Shown one piece after another: positions 1-10,950 of a stretch of 64,000 nt of DNA (position 1 is the first letter of the stretch; each line of letters starts with the position of its first letter). The translations under genes and the position numbers were made by a program. Source of the stretch: Rhodococcus sp. IEGM 1379. Its GTDB lineage: Bacteria; Actinomycetota; Actinomycetes; Mycobacteriales; Mycobacteriaceae. The stretch is from positions 1 through 64,000 of the forward strand of contig NZ_JASHKR010000006.1 in NCBI RefSeq assembly GCF_030056815.1, written 5' to 3'. The notes beneath the pieces are model-generated. The model made no database searches. It was given only the letters and a program-made list of their open reading frames with translations, and was not told where the DNA came from.

Positions 1-111
1 TCTGCCTTCCGTAAATGAAGTGCTGGTGTGCACGTCTGTACAAGGCATTCGGAGTCGGCGCCGCGATGGATGGGTGGAGTTCGATAGAAAGTTCGGGGCA
101 CTCGAACACGA

Positions 112-140
112 GAAAACCCCCGAGTTCATCGGGGGTTTTC
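112..140. terminator. Rho-independent terminator hairpin, bidirectional
   Basis: Perfect 11-bp arms AAAACCCCCGA and TCGGGGGTTTT enclose a GTTCA loop, so each strand ends in a T-run. It lies 67 bases beyond the stop of whiB3 (which reads leftwards) and could also end transcription entering from the left edge. I see no gene in bases 1-111. Confidence 0.8.
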
Positions 141-207
141 TGGTCTCGGTGTGTGCAGATCGTGCTGTGTGAGCCGACCTTGCTGTGCCGCTGGGCGCGC
201 CGCGTCT

Positions 208-504
208 TCAGGAGGCGAGGCGTCCGTTCCGGCGGTGACGCGCGAGAAGTTCACGTTCGGTCTCCGACATCCCGCCCCAGATTCCGTACGGCTCGGAAAC
301 GGTCAACGCGTGACTACGGCACTGAATGAGAACCGGGCACTGACGGCACATCTCCTTGGCTCGGGTTTCTCGTTGAGTTCGGGCTCGACCGCGTTCGCCA
401 TCCGGGTGAAAGAACATCGAGGAGTCGACTCCGCGGCACAGTCCGTGCATCTGCCAGTCCCAGATGTCTGCGTTCGGCCCGGGAAGATGATTCGGTGCAG
501 GCAT
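208..504 (-). CDS. whiB3: WhiB-family iron-sulfur redox regulator, WhiB3 type
   Basis: A 98-residue protein with the four WhiB cysteines C23, C53, C56 and C62 (C-x29-C-x2-C-x5-C), which in this family bind a redox- and NO-sensitive [4Fe-4S] cluster. The GIWGG turn follows at 74-78, with a basic C-terminal tail that would contact DNA. The N-terminus (PGPNADIWDWQ) and the run GLCRGVDSSMFFHPDGERG match my memory of M. tuberculosis WhiB3, which binds the primary sigma factor and tunes redox and lipid metabolism. The neighbourhood (whiB3, hypothetical gene, sigD, rsdA, guaB2) is the mycobacterial order, which supports WhiB3 over other paralogues. It is transcribed leftwards, away from sigD, from a long AT-rich upstream region. 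Confidence 0.93.
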   Translation of the reverse strand: MPAPNHLPGPNADIWDWQMHGLCRGVDSSMFFHPDGERGRARTQRETRAKEMCRQCPVLIQCRSHALTVSEPYGIWGGMSETERELLARHRRNGRLAS

Positions 505-1078
505 GTTGACTCCTTACTGCAAGCTCGTCTTGTTCAACGAGCGGATCAAGTCGCCCGAAGATTATCCGGGCCTTCTACATGTTCGCGCTCGCTAACCGTA
601 AGGGTGCTGAGTAAATCGCGTCAATAGGCTCGCTAGTGGGAATCGGCATATTTTGCCGGGCAAGAATTAACGAGGAAAATATTTACATTTCGGCCACTTC
701 GTGCGTGAGTGAGAATCCGGACAATGTTTTACAGTGTGATGTGATGTGTAAAGGATTTGTGAAGATGGAATATGAAATCGCAGTTCAAGTGCTACATTTT
801 TGTGGTGGTTCATGTCAAGGTTCGGTTTTGGGGCCTACCGCTTGGGTGCGCAGAACCACGTTCAGCGGGCATTATTCGGACTAACTTCCCATATTGGCAG
901 TCGAGCAAGCGTCCAGTAAGTAATGTGTAGTTAACGTAACAGATACGCATCTGTTAAATATCGTTGCAATCAGAATTCTGAATTTAGTTGAACATTTGGT
1001 GAACGCCGACGAAAATCGGCCGATTCCGCATCCCACCTTGTGGAACGTGCTTTTTGTGGTGCTTGCTTACCGGGTGCC
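505..1078. other. AT-rich intergenic region upstream of whiB3
   Basis: These 574 bases contain no credible gene; open frames here have atypical codon use and no family resemblance. The region is visibly richer in A and T than its surroundings, as expected of a long regulatory leader for whiB3 (leftward) and the hypothetical gene (rightward). The only discrete structure I can support is the palindrome at 938-955. Confidence 0.6.
938..955. promoter_or_regulatory. Palindrome, candidate operator
   Basis: AACAGAT-ACGC-ATCTGTT is a perfect 7-bp inverted repeat with a 4-base spacer in the whiB3 upstream region. Size and symmetry fit a dimeric regulator site; the binding protein is unknown. Confidence 0.4.
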
Positions 1079-1945
1079 ATGGAGTTCAGCTCCCGCAGCG
1101 GCTCCGATGGCAGTGACTGCAATGATCTGACGGTGTCGACAACTTTGCAGTCCGTGGCCTTTGGTGCGGAACCCCAACTCATCCTGCTTCCGGTCCCGGC
1201 TTCGGTCGAGAGTTGGTGGTTGACCGCGGTAGCGCTCGGCGGACAAGGGCGTTACGCGCAGGCCCGCGCAGCCCTGGACGTGGTGGACCGGAGAACTGCC
1301 GGCCCGGTCACGGATTACGAACGGAGGTACGCGTCGTTGGCGGCGAGTACGCGGGCGTCGTTTCGGCGGCAAACGGGCTGGCACGCAAAGGCCGCGCTTG
1401 ATGACGGTAGGGCGCTCGCGATAGTGGCCGGACTCGACTCATCGCCATCGGTGGACGCTGCTGTCTGTGACGCGCTTACCGGCCTTGCGGCCGACGCACT
1501 CGGCGTCGGACGACTTTCGCTGGGTTGGCGTCTTCTCGCAGAATGTGGTGAGCGTATCGGGGGCAGTTCTCCGGAAGGACTGTGGCGCCAGTCGATCAGG
1601 CTCGAATGGGTCTCGGCGGAGCTTGCGCTGGCGTCCGGAGACTTCAACCGCGCACTTCGACACGCTGATACTGCCGTCGAGCTGTCCGGCGATTGCGGCT
1701 CTGTCAGGCACAAGGTGAAATCGGACCTCTTGCATTGTGCCGCGATGACGGGTTTCGACGCGAGTGAAGCGGCGCAGCGTGCCCGTGCGGTGTTTGATCA
1801 GTGCATGACGTTCGGGTTGCTGCCCTTGGCCTGGGCTTCCTCGATGCTGATCGAGGGTGTGACCGGTACCACGGCGACGCCGAATTCGAGCGTCCTCGAT
1901 ACTGCGATCGCTATCGGTGGTGGCGTTTTCCGTAGCCCGTCGTAG
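1079..1945 (+). CDS. Conserved hypothetical protein between whiB3 and sigD (Rv3415c position)
   Basis: About 288 residues, rich in alanine and arginine, with helical stretches that look like tetratricopeptide-type repeats (for example SWWLTAVALGGQGRYAQAR and ELALASGDFNRALRHADTA). No signal peptide or membrane segment is evident. Gene order identifies it as the positional counterpart of M. tuberculosis Rv3415c, a protein without known function. The start is uncertain. ATG 1079 is used, ATG 1040 is also in frame, and the recognisable helical region begins near base 1200, so the first 40 residues may not be translated. It precedes sigD by 170 bases and may belong to the same regulatory locus. 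Confidence 0.6.
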   Translation: MEFSSRSGSDGSDCNDLTVSTTLQSVAFGAEPQLILLPVPASVESWWLTAVALGGQGRYAQARAALDVVDRRTAGPVTDYERRYASLAASTRASFRRQTGWHAKAALDDGRALAIVAGLDSSPSVDAAVCDALTGLAADALGVGRLSLGWRLLAECGERIGGSSPEGLWRQSIRLEWVSAELALASGDFNRALRHADTAVELSGDCGSVRHKVKSDLLHCAAMTGFDASEAAQRARAVFDQCMTFGLLPLAWASSMLIEGVTGTTATPNSSVLDTAIAIGGGVFRSPS

Positions 1946-2115
1946 TGCGGTGTGCCACGAAGTAGCGGACGAGTCTCGAACAGAGAAACGATGCCGCAGC
2001 GGGCCGGGGATGCGCGGACCAGTCGGTTCGGATGGTTACTCTTAGAGGGTTCCGCTGAGAGTGGAAGCACACCCACTCGGGAAGTGCCACTGTAACGCCA
2101 GGATTTTCGCTGACG

Positions 2116-2694
2116 ATGACTAATACGAGCGATGAGTTGGACTCCGCGGTCGCCGCTGCAGCGCAGGGCGACCGTACAGCTCTAGCTTTGGTTTTGGAAA
2201 ACATTCGACCAATGGTGGTTCGTTACTGCCGTGGTCGGGTGGGTGCGGCGGAGAGAGGCCACCTGTCTGCCGATGACGTCGCGCAGGAGGTGTGTCTGGC
2301 TGTGATGACCGCATTGCCGCGTTATCAGGACCAGGGACGACCCTTCATGGCTTTTGTGTACGGCATCGCTGCACACAAGGTTGCTGACGCGCATCGAAGC
2401 TCCGCCCGTAACAAGTCGGAGCCCGTAGCCGAAGTACCGGATGTAATCGCACTTGACGACGGACCCGAGCAACGAGCGCTCGATTCGGAATCCAGTAGAC
2501 AAATGCAAGAACTGCTCGGCACTTTGCCGGAGAAGCATCGAGAAATCTTGATTCTCCGTTTAGTTGTCGGGTTGTCGGCCGAAGAAACGGCCGCCGCCGT
2601 CGGGAGCACCGCCGGAGCTGTACGAGTCGCCCAGCATCGGGCGATTGCGAAACTGAAAAAAGTAGTAACGAAAGCGGGTGAGAGCTATGGCTAG
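2116..2694 (+). CDS. sigD: RNA polymerase sigma factor SigD (ECF family)
   Basis: A 192-residue ECF sigma factor. Region 2 lies at about 50-100 (HLSADDVAQEVCLAVMTALP, then FMAFVYGIAAHKVADAHR), where the -10 element is recognised. Region 4 with its helix-turn-helix lies at about 135-185 (LPEKHREILILRLVVGLS and VGSTAGAVRVAQHRAIAKL), which contacts the -35 element. The short spacer and order beside whiB3 and guaB2 match mycobacterial SigD, linked to stationary-phase and starvation responses. It overlaps the anti-sigma gene by 8 bases, so the two are translationally coupled, the usual arrangement for a sigma factor and its antagonist. Confidence 0.93.
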   Translation: MTNTSDELDSAVAAAAQGDRTALALVLENIRPMVVRYCRGRVGAAERGHLSADDVAQEVCLAVMTALPRYQDQGRPFMAFVYGIAAHKVADAHRSSARNKSEPVAEVPDVIALDDGPEQRALDSESSRQMQELLGTLPEKHREILILRLVVGLSAEETAAAVGSTAGAVRVAQHRAIAKLKKVVTKAGESYG

Positions 2695-3613
2695 AGACGA
2701 GAAACGTGATCCTTCCGATCTCGACGACCTCGCAGCCGGTCTCACCGATGACGGGGCACCGGTGGATCTGGCTGCGGTTCGGCGTGACGACGCGCTGATC
2801 GAAGCGATTTCGAGTGGTGGGCCGGTAACGACCGATAGCACCGAGCAATACGAATTGGCACTGATCCTATCGAAGTGGCGAGACGACGTCGTGTCGACTC
2901 CGATGCCGGAAGGCCCACTTCTCGAAGACGTGATTGCGGCTATCGAATCGGCTCCACCGAGTATTGCTGATAGAGAACGTTCACGTTCACGGCTACGCCT
3001 GGTGCGTCCGATAGCGGCTGCGGCAGCTGTGGCGGCAGTGGTGTTCGGTGGCGGTTCGATGCTTGCCTACGACGCGCAGCCCGGCGACGCACTGTGGGGT
3101 GTGAAGCAGGTTGTCTTCGCGGACGAAGCAAATTCGACTGTGGCAAAGATCGATACGACTTCCGAACTCGAGAAGGCTGAGCGGTTGTTGGCCGCCGGTG
3201 ACATTCCCGAAGCGAAGAAGGTCCTCGACAACGCTGCGCAGCGCGCCGGTGATGTGAAGGATTCGCAGGAGAAGACGGACCTCGTCGAACGATGGGGCAA
3301 GTTGATGACCCAGGCGCAGGAAACCGGAGCTCCGATCGCTCCGCCGCTTCCCAGCACAACCGGTGGGCAATCGAGCCTGCCGGCGACGTCGGTGACTTCG
3401 ATTCCGGCGCAGCCGAGTACGTCATCCAACGTGGAGATGCCGGGCACCGGTCCGGTGACGTCGACGTCCAACGCGGAACTTCCGCCGCCGTCGTCGACCA
3501 ACCCGAGTCCGTCGACGAGCGCACCGACATCCACGAGCGCTCCGTCGTCTTCAACGACGACTCCGTCGTCGAAGACGACAACGACGTCGCCGAATGTGAA
3601 CACGCCGTCCTGA
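2687..3613 (+). CDS. rsdA: Anti-sigma-D factor RsdA, single-pass membrane protein
   Basis: A 308-residue protein in three parts. The acidic cytoplasmic N-terminus (DLDDLAAGLTDDGAPVDLA near residue 15) is the sigma-binding segment in RsdA of M. tuberculosis. One membrane segment lies near residues 108-125 (IAAAAAVAAVVFGGGSML). A long extracytoplasmic region follows, whose last 110 residues are almost entirely Ser, Thr and Pro. ATG 2687 was chosen; GTG 2678 adds three residues. The overlap with sigD and the gene order support the assignment. RsdA is known to be released by regulated proteolysis; the Ser/Thr/Pro tail would place a sensor or spacer in the cell wall, which is an inference. Confidence 0.85.
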   Translation: MARDEKRDPSDLDDLAAGLTDDGAPVDLAAVRRDDALIEAISSGGPVTTDSTEQYELALILSKWRDDVVSTPMPEGPLLEDVIAAIESAPPSIADRERSRSRLRLVRPIAAAAAVAAVVFGGGSMLAYDAQPGDALWGVKQVVFADEANSTVAKIDTTSELEKAERLLAAGDIPEAKKVLDNAAQRAGDVKDSQEKTDLVERWGKLMTQAQETGAPIAPPLPSTTGGQSSLPATSVTSIPAQPSTSSNVEMPGTGPVTSTSNAELPPPSSTNPSPSTSAPTSTSAPSSSTTTPSSKTTTTSPNVNTPS

Positions 3614-3656
3614 TAGCAGTGAAACCTGTTCAGTAGCAATAGATTCAGCAGGCACA

Positions 3657-3698
3657 AAAGAGTGGGCCGACAAGCATCAGCTTGTCGGCCCACTCTTT
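3657..3698. terminator. Bidirectional terminator between rsdA and the DUF5319 gene
   Basis: Perfect arms of about 19 bp (AAAGAGTGGGCCGACAAGC and its complement) enclose an ATCA loop. The A-run on one side and T-run on the other give a termination signal for both convergent genes. Confidence 0.9.
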
Positions 3699-3712
3699 CT
3701 GCGTACTTGGGG

Positions 3713-5886
<2,174 letters not shown>

Positions 5887-5942
5887 TTCGGCCGCTCGTT
5901 AGTTCAGTTCGCTAGTTCATCTGTCACGAGAAAGGGGCGCGC

Positions 5943-7082
5943 GTGCGCGACCTCGTTGAAATCGGAATGGGTCGTACGGCCCGACGTACCTACGAACTGG
6001 ACGATGTGAATATCGTTCCCTCCCGGCGAACCCGTTCGTCCAAGGAGGTGTCGACTGCTTGGCAGATCGACGCGTACAGGTTCGACATTCCAGTCCTCGC
6101 TCATCCGACCGATGCCTTGGTCTCACCGACCTTCGCAATCGAATTGGGTAAGCGCGGCGGACTCGGCGTCATCAACGGTGAGGGCCTGTGGGGTCGTCAC
6201 GCGGATGTCGAGGCGAAGCTGGCTCGCCTTGTCGAGATCGCGGAAGCGGACGGTGGCGTCGACGCGGCCATCCGTTACCTGCAGGAGTTGCATGCGGCTC
6301 CGCTGCAGGCGGAGTTGTTGGCTGCTGCGGTTGCGCAGGTCAATGCTTCTGGTGTGACGACGGCGGTTCGAGTGAGCCCGCAGAACGCGCGTGCACTGAC
6401 GCCGGCATTGGTCAAGGCGGGAATCGACTTGTTGGTCGTTCACGGCACGATCATTTCGGCCGAACATGTTGATCACAACGAGCAGGAACCGCTCAACCTC
6501 AAGACCTTCATCTCGGAACTCGACGTTCCGGTGATCGCCGGTGGTGTGAGTGATCACCGCACTGCGCTTCACCTGATGCGTACCGGTGCGGCCGGCGTCA
6601 TCGTCGGTTATGGCTCCACCGAGGGTGCAACCACGACGGGTGAGGTTCTGGGTATCGGCGTGCCGATGGCGACGGCTATTGCCGACGCTGCTGCTGCTCG
6701 TCGCGACTACATGGACGAGACGGGTGGACGGTACGTCCATGTCATCGCGGACGGCGACATCGTGACGTCGGGTCACCTCGCGAAGGCCATCGCGTGTGGC
6801 GCGGACGCTGCTGTCCTCGGTGCGCCGCTGGCTGTGTCTGCGGAAGCTCCCGGCGGCGGTTGGTACTGGCCATCGGCTGCGGCGCATCCGTCGATGCCTC
6901 GTGGTGCGCTTCTGCCGGTGTCGTACGGCGACCGTCCGAGCCTGGATCAGGTTCTCAGCGGTCCTTCTGATGATCCGTACGGTTCGCTGAACTTCGTCGG
7001 CGGCCTGCGTCGGTCGATGGCAAAGTCCGGATATTCGGATCTCAAGGAATTCCAGCGCGTCGGGCTCACTGTTCGCGGGTAA
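5943..7082 (+). CDS. guaB3: GuaB3 family IMP dehydrogenase-like protein
   Basis: A 379-residue paralogue of GuaB2 without the CBS modules, matching Rv3410c in length and position. The barrel N-terminus (YELDDVNIVPSRRTR, residues 17-31) and the phosphate-binding part (HVIADGDIVTSGHLAKAIA) are clear. Where GuaB2 has the catalytic loop GPGSICTTR, this protein reads GYGSTEGATTTGE, with no cysteine. The only Cys, in AKAIACGADAAVL, is elsewhere. Either the reaction differs or another residue acts, so classical IMP dehydrogenase activity should not be assumed. GTG 5943 has GAAAGGGG upstream. It lies between guaB2 and a terminator at 7094. Confidence 0.9.
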   Translation: MRDLVEIGMGRTARRTYELDDVNIVPSRRTRSSKEVSTAWQIDAYRFDIPVLAHPTDALVSPTFAIELGKRGGLGVINGEGLWGRHADVEAKLARLVEIAEADGGVDAAIRYLQELHAAPLQAELLAAAVAQVNASGVTTAVRVSPQNARALTPALVKAGIDLLVVHGTIISAEHVDHNEQEPLNLKTFISELDVPVIAGGVSDHRTALHLMRTGAAGVIVGYGSTEGATTTGEVLGIGVPMATAIADAAAARRDYMDETGGRYVHVIADGDIVTSGHLAKAIACGADAAVLGAPLAVSAEAPGGGWYWPSAAAHPSMPRGALLPVSYGDRPSLDQVLSGPSDDPYGSLNFVGGLRRSMAKSGYSDLKEFQRVGLTVRG

Positions 7083-7093
7083 TTTGTACGTTT

Positions 7094-7128
7094 CTGTGGC
7101 CCCGGTTCCTCTGGAACCGGGGCCACAG
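7094..7128. terminator. Strong hairpin after guaB3
   Basis: A perfect 16-bp stem CTGTGGCCCCGGTTCC with a 3-base loop, starting 11 bases after the guaB3 stop. A long T-run is lacking, so it may act as a mycobacterial-type terminator without a U-tail or as an RNA-stabilising 3' end. Confidence 0.75.
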
Positions 7129-7254
7129 TTCGTTGTGCAGGACTTTCACCCGTTTCTGCTACCTGCGGTTACGCTTAGAGGCACCCTTGTGGTGGTAGTC
7201 ACAACAAGTGGGTGCATACTGGCCAGTAACTACGGTTCATGGTGGAGGTTCCTG

Positions 7255-8997
7255 ATGGGCAAACAACGGGCGACGGATTACGACGTACTGATCGTCGGGT
7301 CCGGGTTCGGCGGAAGCGTCAGTGCGCTTCGTCTCGTGGAAAAAGGCTACAAAGTCGGTGTCATCGAAGCTGGTCGACGGTTCGCCGATGCAGATTTCGC
7401 TAAGAACAGCTGGGATCTGAAGAAGTTCCTGTGGGCGCCCAAGCTGGGGTGCTTCGGTATTCAGCGGGTTCACCTGCTGCGCGACTGCCTGATTCTGGCG
7501 GGTGCCGGCGTCGGCGGCGGTTCGTTGAACTACGCGAACACGCTGTACCAGCCACCGGAACCGTTTTTCCAGGACAAGCAGTGGGCGCACATCACCGATT
7601 GGCGTAGTGAGCTCACGCCGTTCTATGAGCAGGCGCAGAAGATGCTCGGTGTGGTCCGGAATCCGCACATGACGCCGGCCGACGAGATCATGAAATCGGT
7701 CGCAGACGACATGGGCGTCGGCGACACGTTCATTCAGACTCCCGTCGGAGTCTATTTCGGAGAACCAGGCAAGAAGGCTGCCGATCCGTACTTCGGTGGT
7801 GTCGGTCCGGAACGCACCGGGTGCATCGAATGCGGTGAGTGCATGACAGGCTGCCGTCACGGCGCCAAGAACACTCTCCTCAAGAACTACCTCGGCCTCG
7901 CCGAGACGGCAGGCGCCGACATTATCCCGATGACCACGGTGTCCGGACTCCGTGAGTCGCGCGACGGTACGTGGGACGTGTTCACCGAGCGGACCGGCGC
8001 TTTCAAGCGCAAGAATCGTCGCACCTACACCGCTGCCAACGTGATTCTCGCGGCCGGCACCTGGGGCACTCAGCACCTGTTGTTCGACATGAAGGACACC
8101 GGAGCGCTGCCCAAGCTCTCCGACAAGCTCGGTGAGCTGACGCGTACGAACTCCGAATCCATAGTCGGTGCCGGCAAGTACAAGGTCGATCCCGCACTCG
8201 ACCTCACTCGCGGTGTGGCGATCACGTCGTCGTTCCATCCCAGCAAGGACACGCATATCGAGCCGGTTCGCTACGGCAAGGGTTCCAACGCGATGGGCCT
8301 GCTGCAGACGTTGATGACCGACGGCGGCGGAACCAAGCCGAGGTGGGTGACGTTCTTGGGCACTGTCGCCAGGAATCCGTTCCAGATGCTGCGCATGCTC
8401 ACGGTCAAGGACTGGAGCGAGCGCACCATCATCGCGCTGGTCATGCAGAATCTCGACAACTCCATCACGACGTACACGAAGAAGGGACTCTTCGGGCGTC
8501 GTAAGGTCACCAGCAAGCAGGGCCACGGCGAGCCGAATCCCACGTGGATTCCCGAGGGCAACGACGCCACTCGACGCGTGGCGGAAAAGATCGACGGCGT
8601 GGCCGGCGGCACGTGGGGAGAGATCTTCAACGTTCCGCTCACCGCGCACTTCCTCGGTGGCTGCGCTATCGCGTCCGATCCGGAACACGGTGTGATCGAT
8701 CCGTATCAGCGCGTCTACGGATACCCGACGCTCAGCGTCGTCGACGGTGCTGCGGTGTCCGCCAATCTCGGTGTGAACCCGTCGTTGACCATTGCGGCGC
8801 AGGCTGAGCGCGCGGCGTCGTTGTGGCCGAACAAGGGCGAGAAGGACCTGCGTCCGGCGCAGGGAGATGACTACGAGCGGTTGTCGCCGATTGCGCCCAA
8901 CTCGCCCGTCGTGCCGGCATCGGCTCCTGCGGCCCTGGTTCTTCCGATTGTGAAGATCACGGTTGGAAAGAAGCCGGTATCGCCTGAAGTGGCGTGA
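7255..8997 (+). CDS. choD: GMC-family FAD oxidoreductase annotated as cholesterol oxidase (ChoD/Rv3409c type)
   Basis: A 580-residue GMC flavoprotein, the same size as M. tuberculosis ChoD. An FAD-binding Rossmann motif lies at residues 8-22 (DYDVLIVGSGFGGS). The second GMC region contains AGAGVGGGSLNYANTL. The C-terminal GMC block reads HFLGGCAIA and GVNPSLTIAAQAERA. No signal peptide is seen. ATG 7255 follows GGTGGAGG. A C-x2-C-x2-C-x3-C group at bases 7822-7854 resembles a ferredoxin cluster site and is not part of secreted cholesterol oxidases, so the cholesterol oxidase name is doubtful; a sterol or alcohol dehydrogenase is equally likely. It sits between guaB3 and guaA, flanked by terminators, so it is its own transcription unit. 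Confidence 0.8.
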   Translation: MGKQRATDYDVLIVGSGFGGSVSALRLVEKGYKVGVIEAGRRFADADFAKNSWDLKKFLWAPKLGCFGIQRVHLLRDCLILAGAGVGGGSLNYANTLYQPPEPFFQDKQWAHITDWRSELTPFYEQAQKMLGVVRNPHMTPADEIMKSVADDMGVGDTFIQTPVGVYFGEPGKKAADPYFGGVGPERTGCIECGECMTGCRHGAKNTLLKNYLGLAETAGADIIPMTTVSGLRESRDGTWDVFTERTGAFKRKNRRTYTAANVILAAGTWGTQHLLFDMKDTGALPKLSDKLGELTRTNSESIVGAGKYKVDPALDLTRGVAITSSFHPSKDTHIEPVRYGKGSNAMGLLQTLMTDGGGTKPRWVTFLGTVARNPFQMLRMLTVKDWSERTIIALVMQNLDNSITTYTKKGLFGRRKVTSKQGHGEPNPTWIPEGNDATRRVAEKIDGVAGGTWGEIFNVPLTAHFLGGCAIASDPEHGVIDPYQRVYGYPTLSVVDGAAVSANLGVNPSLTIAAQAERAASLWPNKGEKDLRPAQGDDYERLSPIAPNSPVVPASAPAALVLPIVKITVGKKPVSPEVA

Positions 8998-9004
8998 TCT
9001 TCGT

Positions 9005-9044
9005 CGCCCCCGGACCCTCGTATGCTGCGTAGAGTCCGGGGGCG
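9005..9044. terminator. Hairpin terminator after choD-like gene
   Basis: Arms CGCCCCCGGAC and GTCCGGGGGCG (11 bp, perfect) with an 18-base loop lie 8 bases after the stop and just upstream of guaA. Confidence 0.65.
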
Positions 9045-9080
9045 CGCAGGTTCACTAGCTGGGCATATTAGACTGCACGT

Positions 9081-10652
9081 GTGGCAGATATCGAGCAGCA
9101 GAGACCAGTTCTTGTCGTCGACTTCGGTGCGCAGTACGCGCAGTTGATCGCACGGCGAGTTCGTGAGGCCAAGGTCTACTCGGAGGTGATTCCACATACC
9201 ATGACCGTCGAGGAAATCGTGGCCAAGAACCCCTTGGCTGTCGTGCTCTCCGGCGGCCCGTCCAGCGTGTATGCCGACGGCGCCCCGAAGCTTGATCCGG
9301 CGCTCTTCGACCACGACATCCCGGTGTTCGGAATCTGCTACGGATTCCAGGCCATGGCCGGTGCCCTCGGTGGCACCGTCGCCGAGACCGGAACCCGTGA
9401 GTACGGCCGCACCGACATCTCGGTGTCCGGTGGACTTCTTCACGACGGACTTCCCGCGACGCAGCCTGTCTGGATGAGCCACGGTGACGCTGTCACCGAA
9501 GCGCCGGCAGGTTTCGAGGTCACCGCGACCAGTGACGGCGCTCCCGTCGCTGCTTTCGAGGATCGCGCTCGCAAGTTGGCCGGCGTCCAATACCACCCCG
9601 AGGTTCTGCATTCCCCGCACGGCCAGCAGGTTCTGAGCCGCTTCCTACACGAGATCGCCGGTATCCCGGCAGCGTGGACGGCGTCCAACATCGCCGAGTC
9701 GCTCATCGAGCAGGTTCGCGAGCAGGTCGGCGACGGCCATGCCATCTGTGGTCTGTCCGGTGGAGTCGACTCCGCTGTTGCCGCTGCGTTGGTTCAGCGC
9801 GCAATCGGTGACCGGTTGACGTGTGTGTTCGTCGATCACGGTTTGATGCGCGCCGGTGAGCGCACGCAGGTCGAGAACGACTTCGTTGCCGCTACGGGTG
9901 CTCGTCTCATCACGGTTGATGCTGCTGACACCTTCATCGGAGAGTTGGCCGGTGTCACCGATCCCGAGACCAAGCGCAAGATCATCGGCCGCGAGTTCAT
10001 TCGCAGCTTCGAAGGCGCGGTCAGTGATGTCTTGGGCGAGAACGCTTCTCATGGCGCAACCGTTGACTTCCTCGTTCAGGGCACCCTGTACCCGGACGTC
10101 GTGGAATCCGGTGGCGGTACCGGAACCGCAAACATCAAGAGCCACCACAACGTTGGCGGACTGCCGGAAGATCTGCAGTTCAAGTTGGTCGAACCGCTGC
10201 GCTTGCTGTTCAAGGACGAGGTCCGCGCAGTCGGCCGCGAACTGGGCTTGCCGGAAGAGATCGTCGGACGCCAGCCGTTCCCCGGACCGGGTCTCGGTAT
10301 CCGCATCATCGGTGAGGTCACTCAGGAGCGTCTCGAGATTCTCCGTCACGCAGATTCCATTGCGCGCGAAGAACTTACGTCCGCTGGTCTCGACGGTGTG
10401 ATCTGGCAGTGCCCGGTTGTCCTCCTCGCCGACGTGCGCAGCGTGGGTGTCCAGGGCGACGGCCGCACCTACGGTCACCCGATCGTGCTGCGTCCCGTCT
10501 CGAGCGAAGATGCGATGACCGCAGACTGGACGCGTTTGCCGTACGAAACCCTCGAGCGTATTTCCACGCGCATCACCAACGAGGTTCCGGACGTCAACCG
10601 CGTTGTTCTCGACGTGACGAGCAAGCCGCCGGGAACCATCGAGTGGGAGTGA
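9081..10652 (+). CDS. guaA: GMP synthase (glutamine-hydrolysing)
   Basis: A 523-residue enzyme that converts XMP to GMP using glutamine and ATP. The class I glutamine amidotransferase domain occupies residues 9-195, with catalytic C86 in GICYGFQ and the H172/E174 pair in YHPEVLH. The ATP pyrophosphatase domain starts near 205 with the SGGVDS P-loop at 226-231. The C-terminal dimerisation domain ends in the conserved [12 protein letters not shown] 9081 gives the usual start ([15 protein letters not shown]). It is separated from guaB2-guaB3 only by choD and ends at a 20-bp hairpin terminator. Confidence 0.98.
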   Translation: MADIEQQRPVLVVDFGAQYAQLIARRVREAKVYSEVIPHTMTVEEIVAKNPLAVVLSGGPSSVYADGAPKLDPALFDHDIPVFGICYGFQAMAGALGGTVAETGTREYGRTDISVSGGLLHDGLPATQPVWMSHGDAVTEAPAGFEVTATSDGAPVAAFEDRARKLAGVQYHPEVLHSPHGQQVLSRFLHEIAGIPAAWTASNIAESLIEQVREQVGDGHAICGLSGGVDSAVAAALVQRAIGDRLTCVFVDHGLMRAGERTQVENDFVAATGARLITVDAADTFIGELAGVTDPETKRKIIGREFIRSFEGAVSDVLGENASHGATVDFLVQGTLYPDVVESGGGTGTANIKSHHNVGGLPEDLQFKLVEPLRLLFKDEVRAVGRELGLPEEIVGRQPFPGPGLGIRIIGEVTQERLEILRHADSIAREELTSAGLDGVIWQCPVVLLADVRSVGVQGDGRTYGHPIVLRPVSSEDAMTADWTRLPYETLERISTRITNEVPDVNRVVLDVTSKPPGTIEWE

Positions 10653-10672
10653 TCCCCAACTGAACGAAAACT

Positions 10673-10724
10673 GCTGTGTGCCTTTGTCAACCTTCCGCGG
10701 TTGACAAAGGCACACAGCTTTTTT
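10673..10724. terminator. Intrinsic terminator of guaA, shared with the convergent small gene
   Basis: A perfect 20-bp stem (GCTGTGTGCCTTTGTCAACC and complement) with a TTCCGC loop is followed by six T. It begins 20 bases after the guaA stop. The T-run touches the stop codon of the leftward gene at 10723. Confidence 0.95.
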
Positions 10725-10950
10725 ATTTCTTGCGATTCGGCAGGATTACCAGCAGTAGCCCCGCAACGACGGCTGCGCCGACGAAGATCCACCGGAATTG
10801 CATGTCGGCTGCCGGTGCGAGAGAGAACGGCCCGAGCAGAGCCCACACGCTGACCAGCATCGCCAAGACTCCTGCGATCAGCAGAAGTACGGACGGGCGC
10901 TTGGTCTTTCGAGCTTCTTCAGAGTCCGTGGTGTCGTCGTATTCGCTCAT
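10723..10950 (-). CDS. Small membrane protein, two predicted transmembrane segments
   Basis: A 75-residue protein with an acidic, charged first 18 residues, two hydrophobic segments (about 20-41, VLLLIAGVLAMLVSVWALLG, and 53-70, WIFVGAAVVAGLLLVILP) and a basic end. No family recognised. Its ATG overlaps the TGA of the PspC/LiaF-like gene upstream, so it is translationally coupled to it and probably belongs to the same envelope-stress operon. An accessory or stabilising subunit is possible but not shown. Confidence 0.75.
   Translation of the reverse strand: MSEYDDTTDSEEARKTKRPSVLLLIAGVLAMLVSVWALLGPFSLAPAADMQFRWIFVGAAVVAGLLLVILPNRKK

Noticed and set aside
636-884. Open frame of 82 codons in the whiB3 upstream region
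   Set aside because: AT-rich, atypical codon use, no ribosome site and no resemblance to any family; better read as regulatory DNA.
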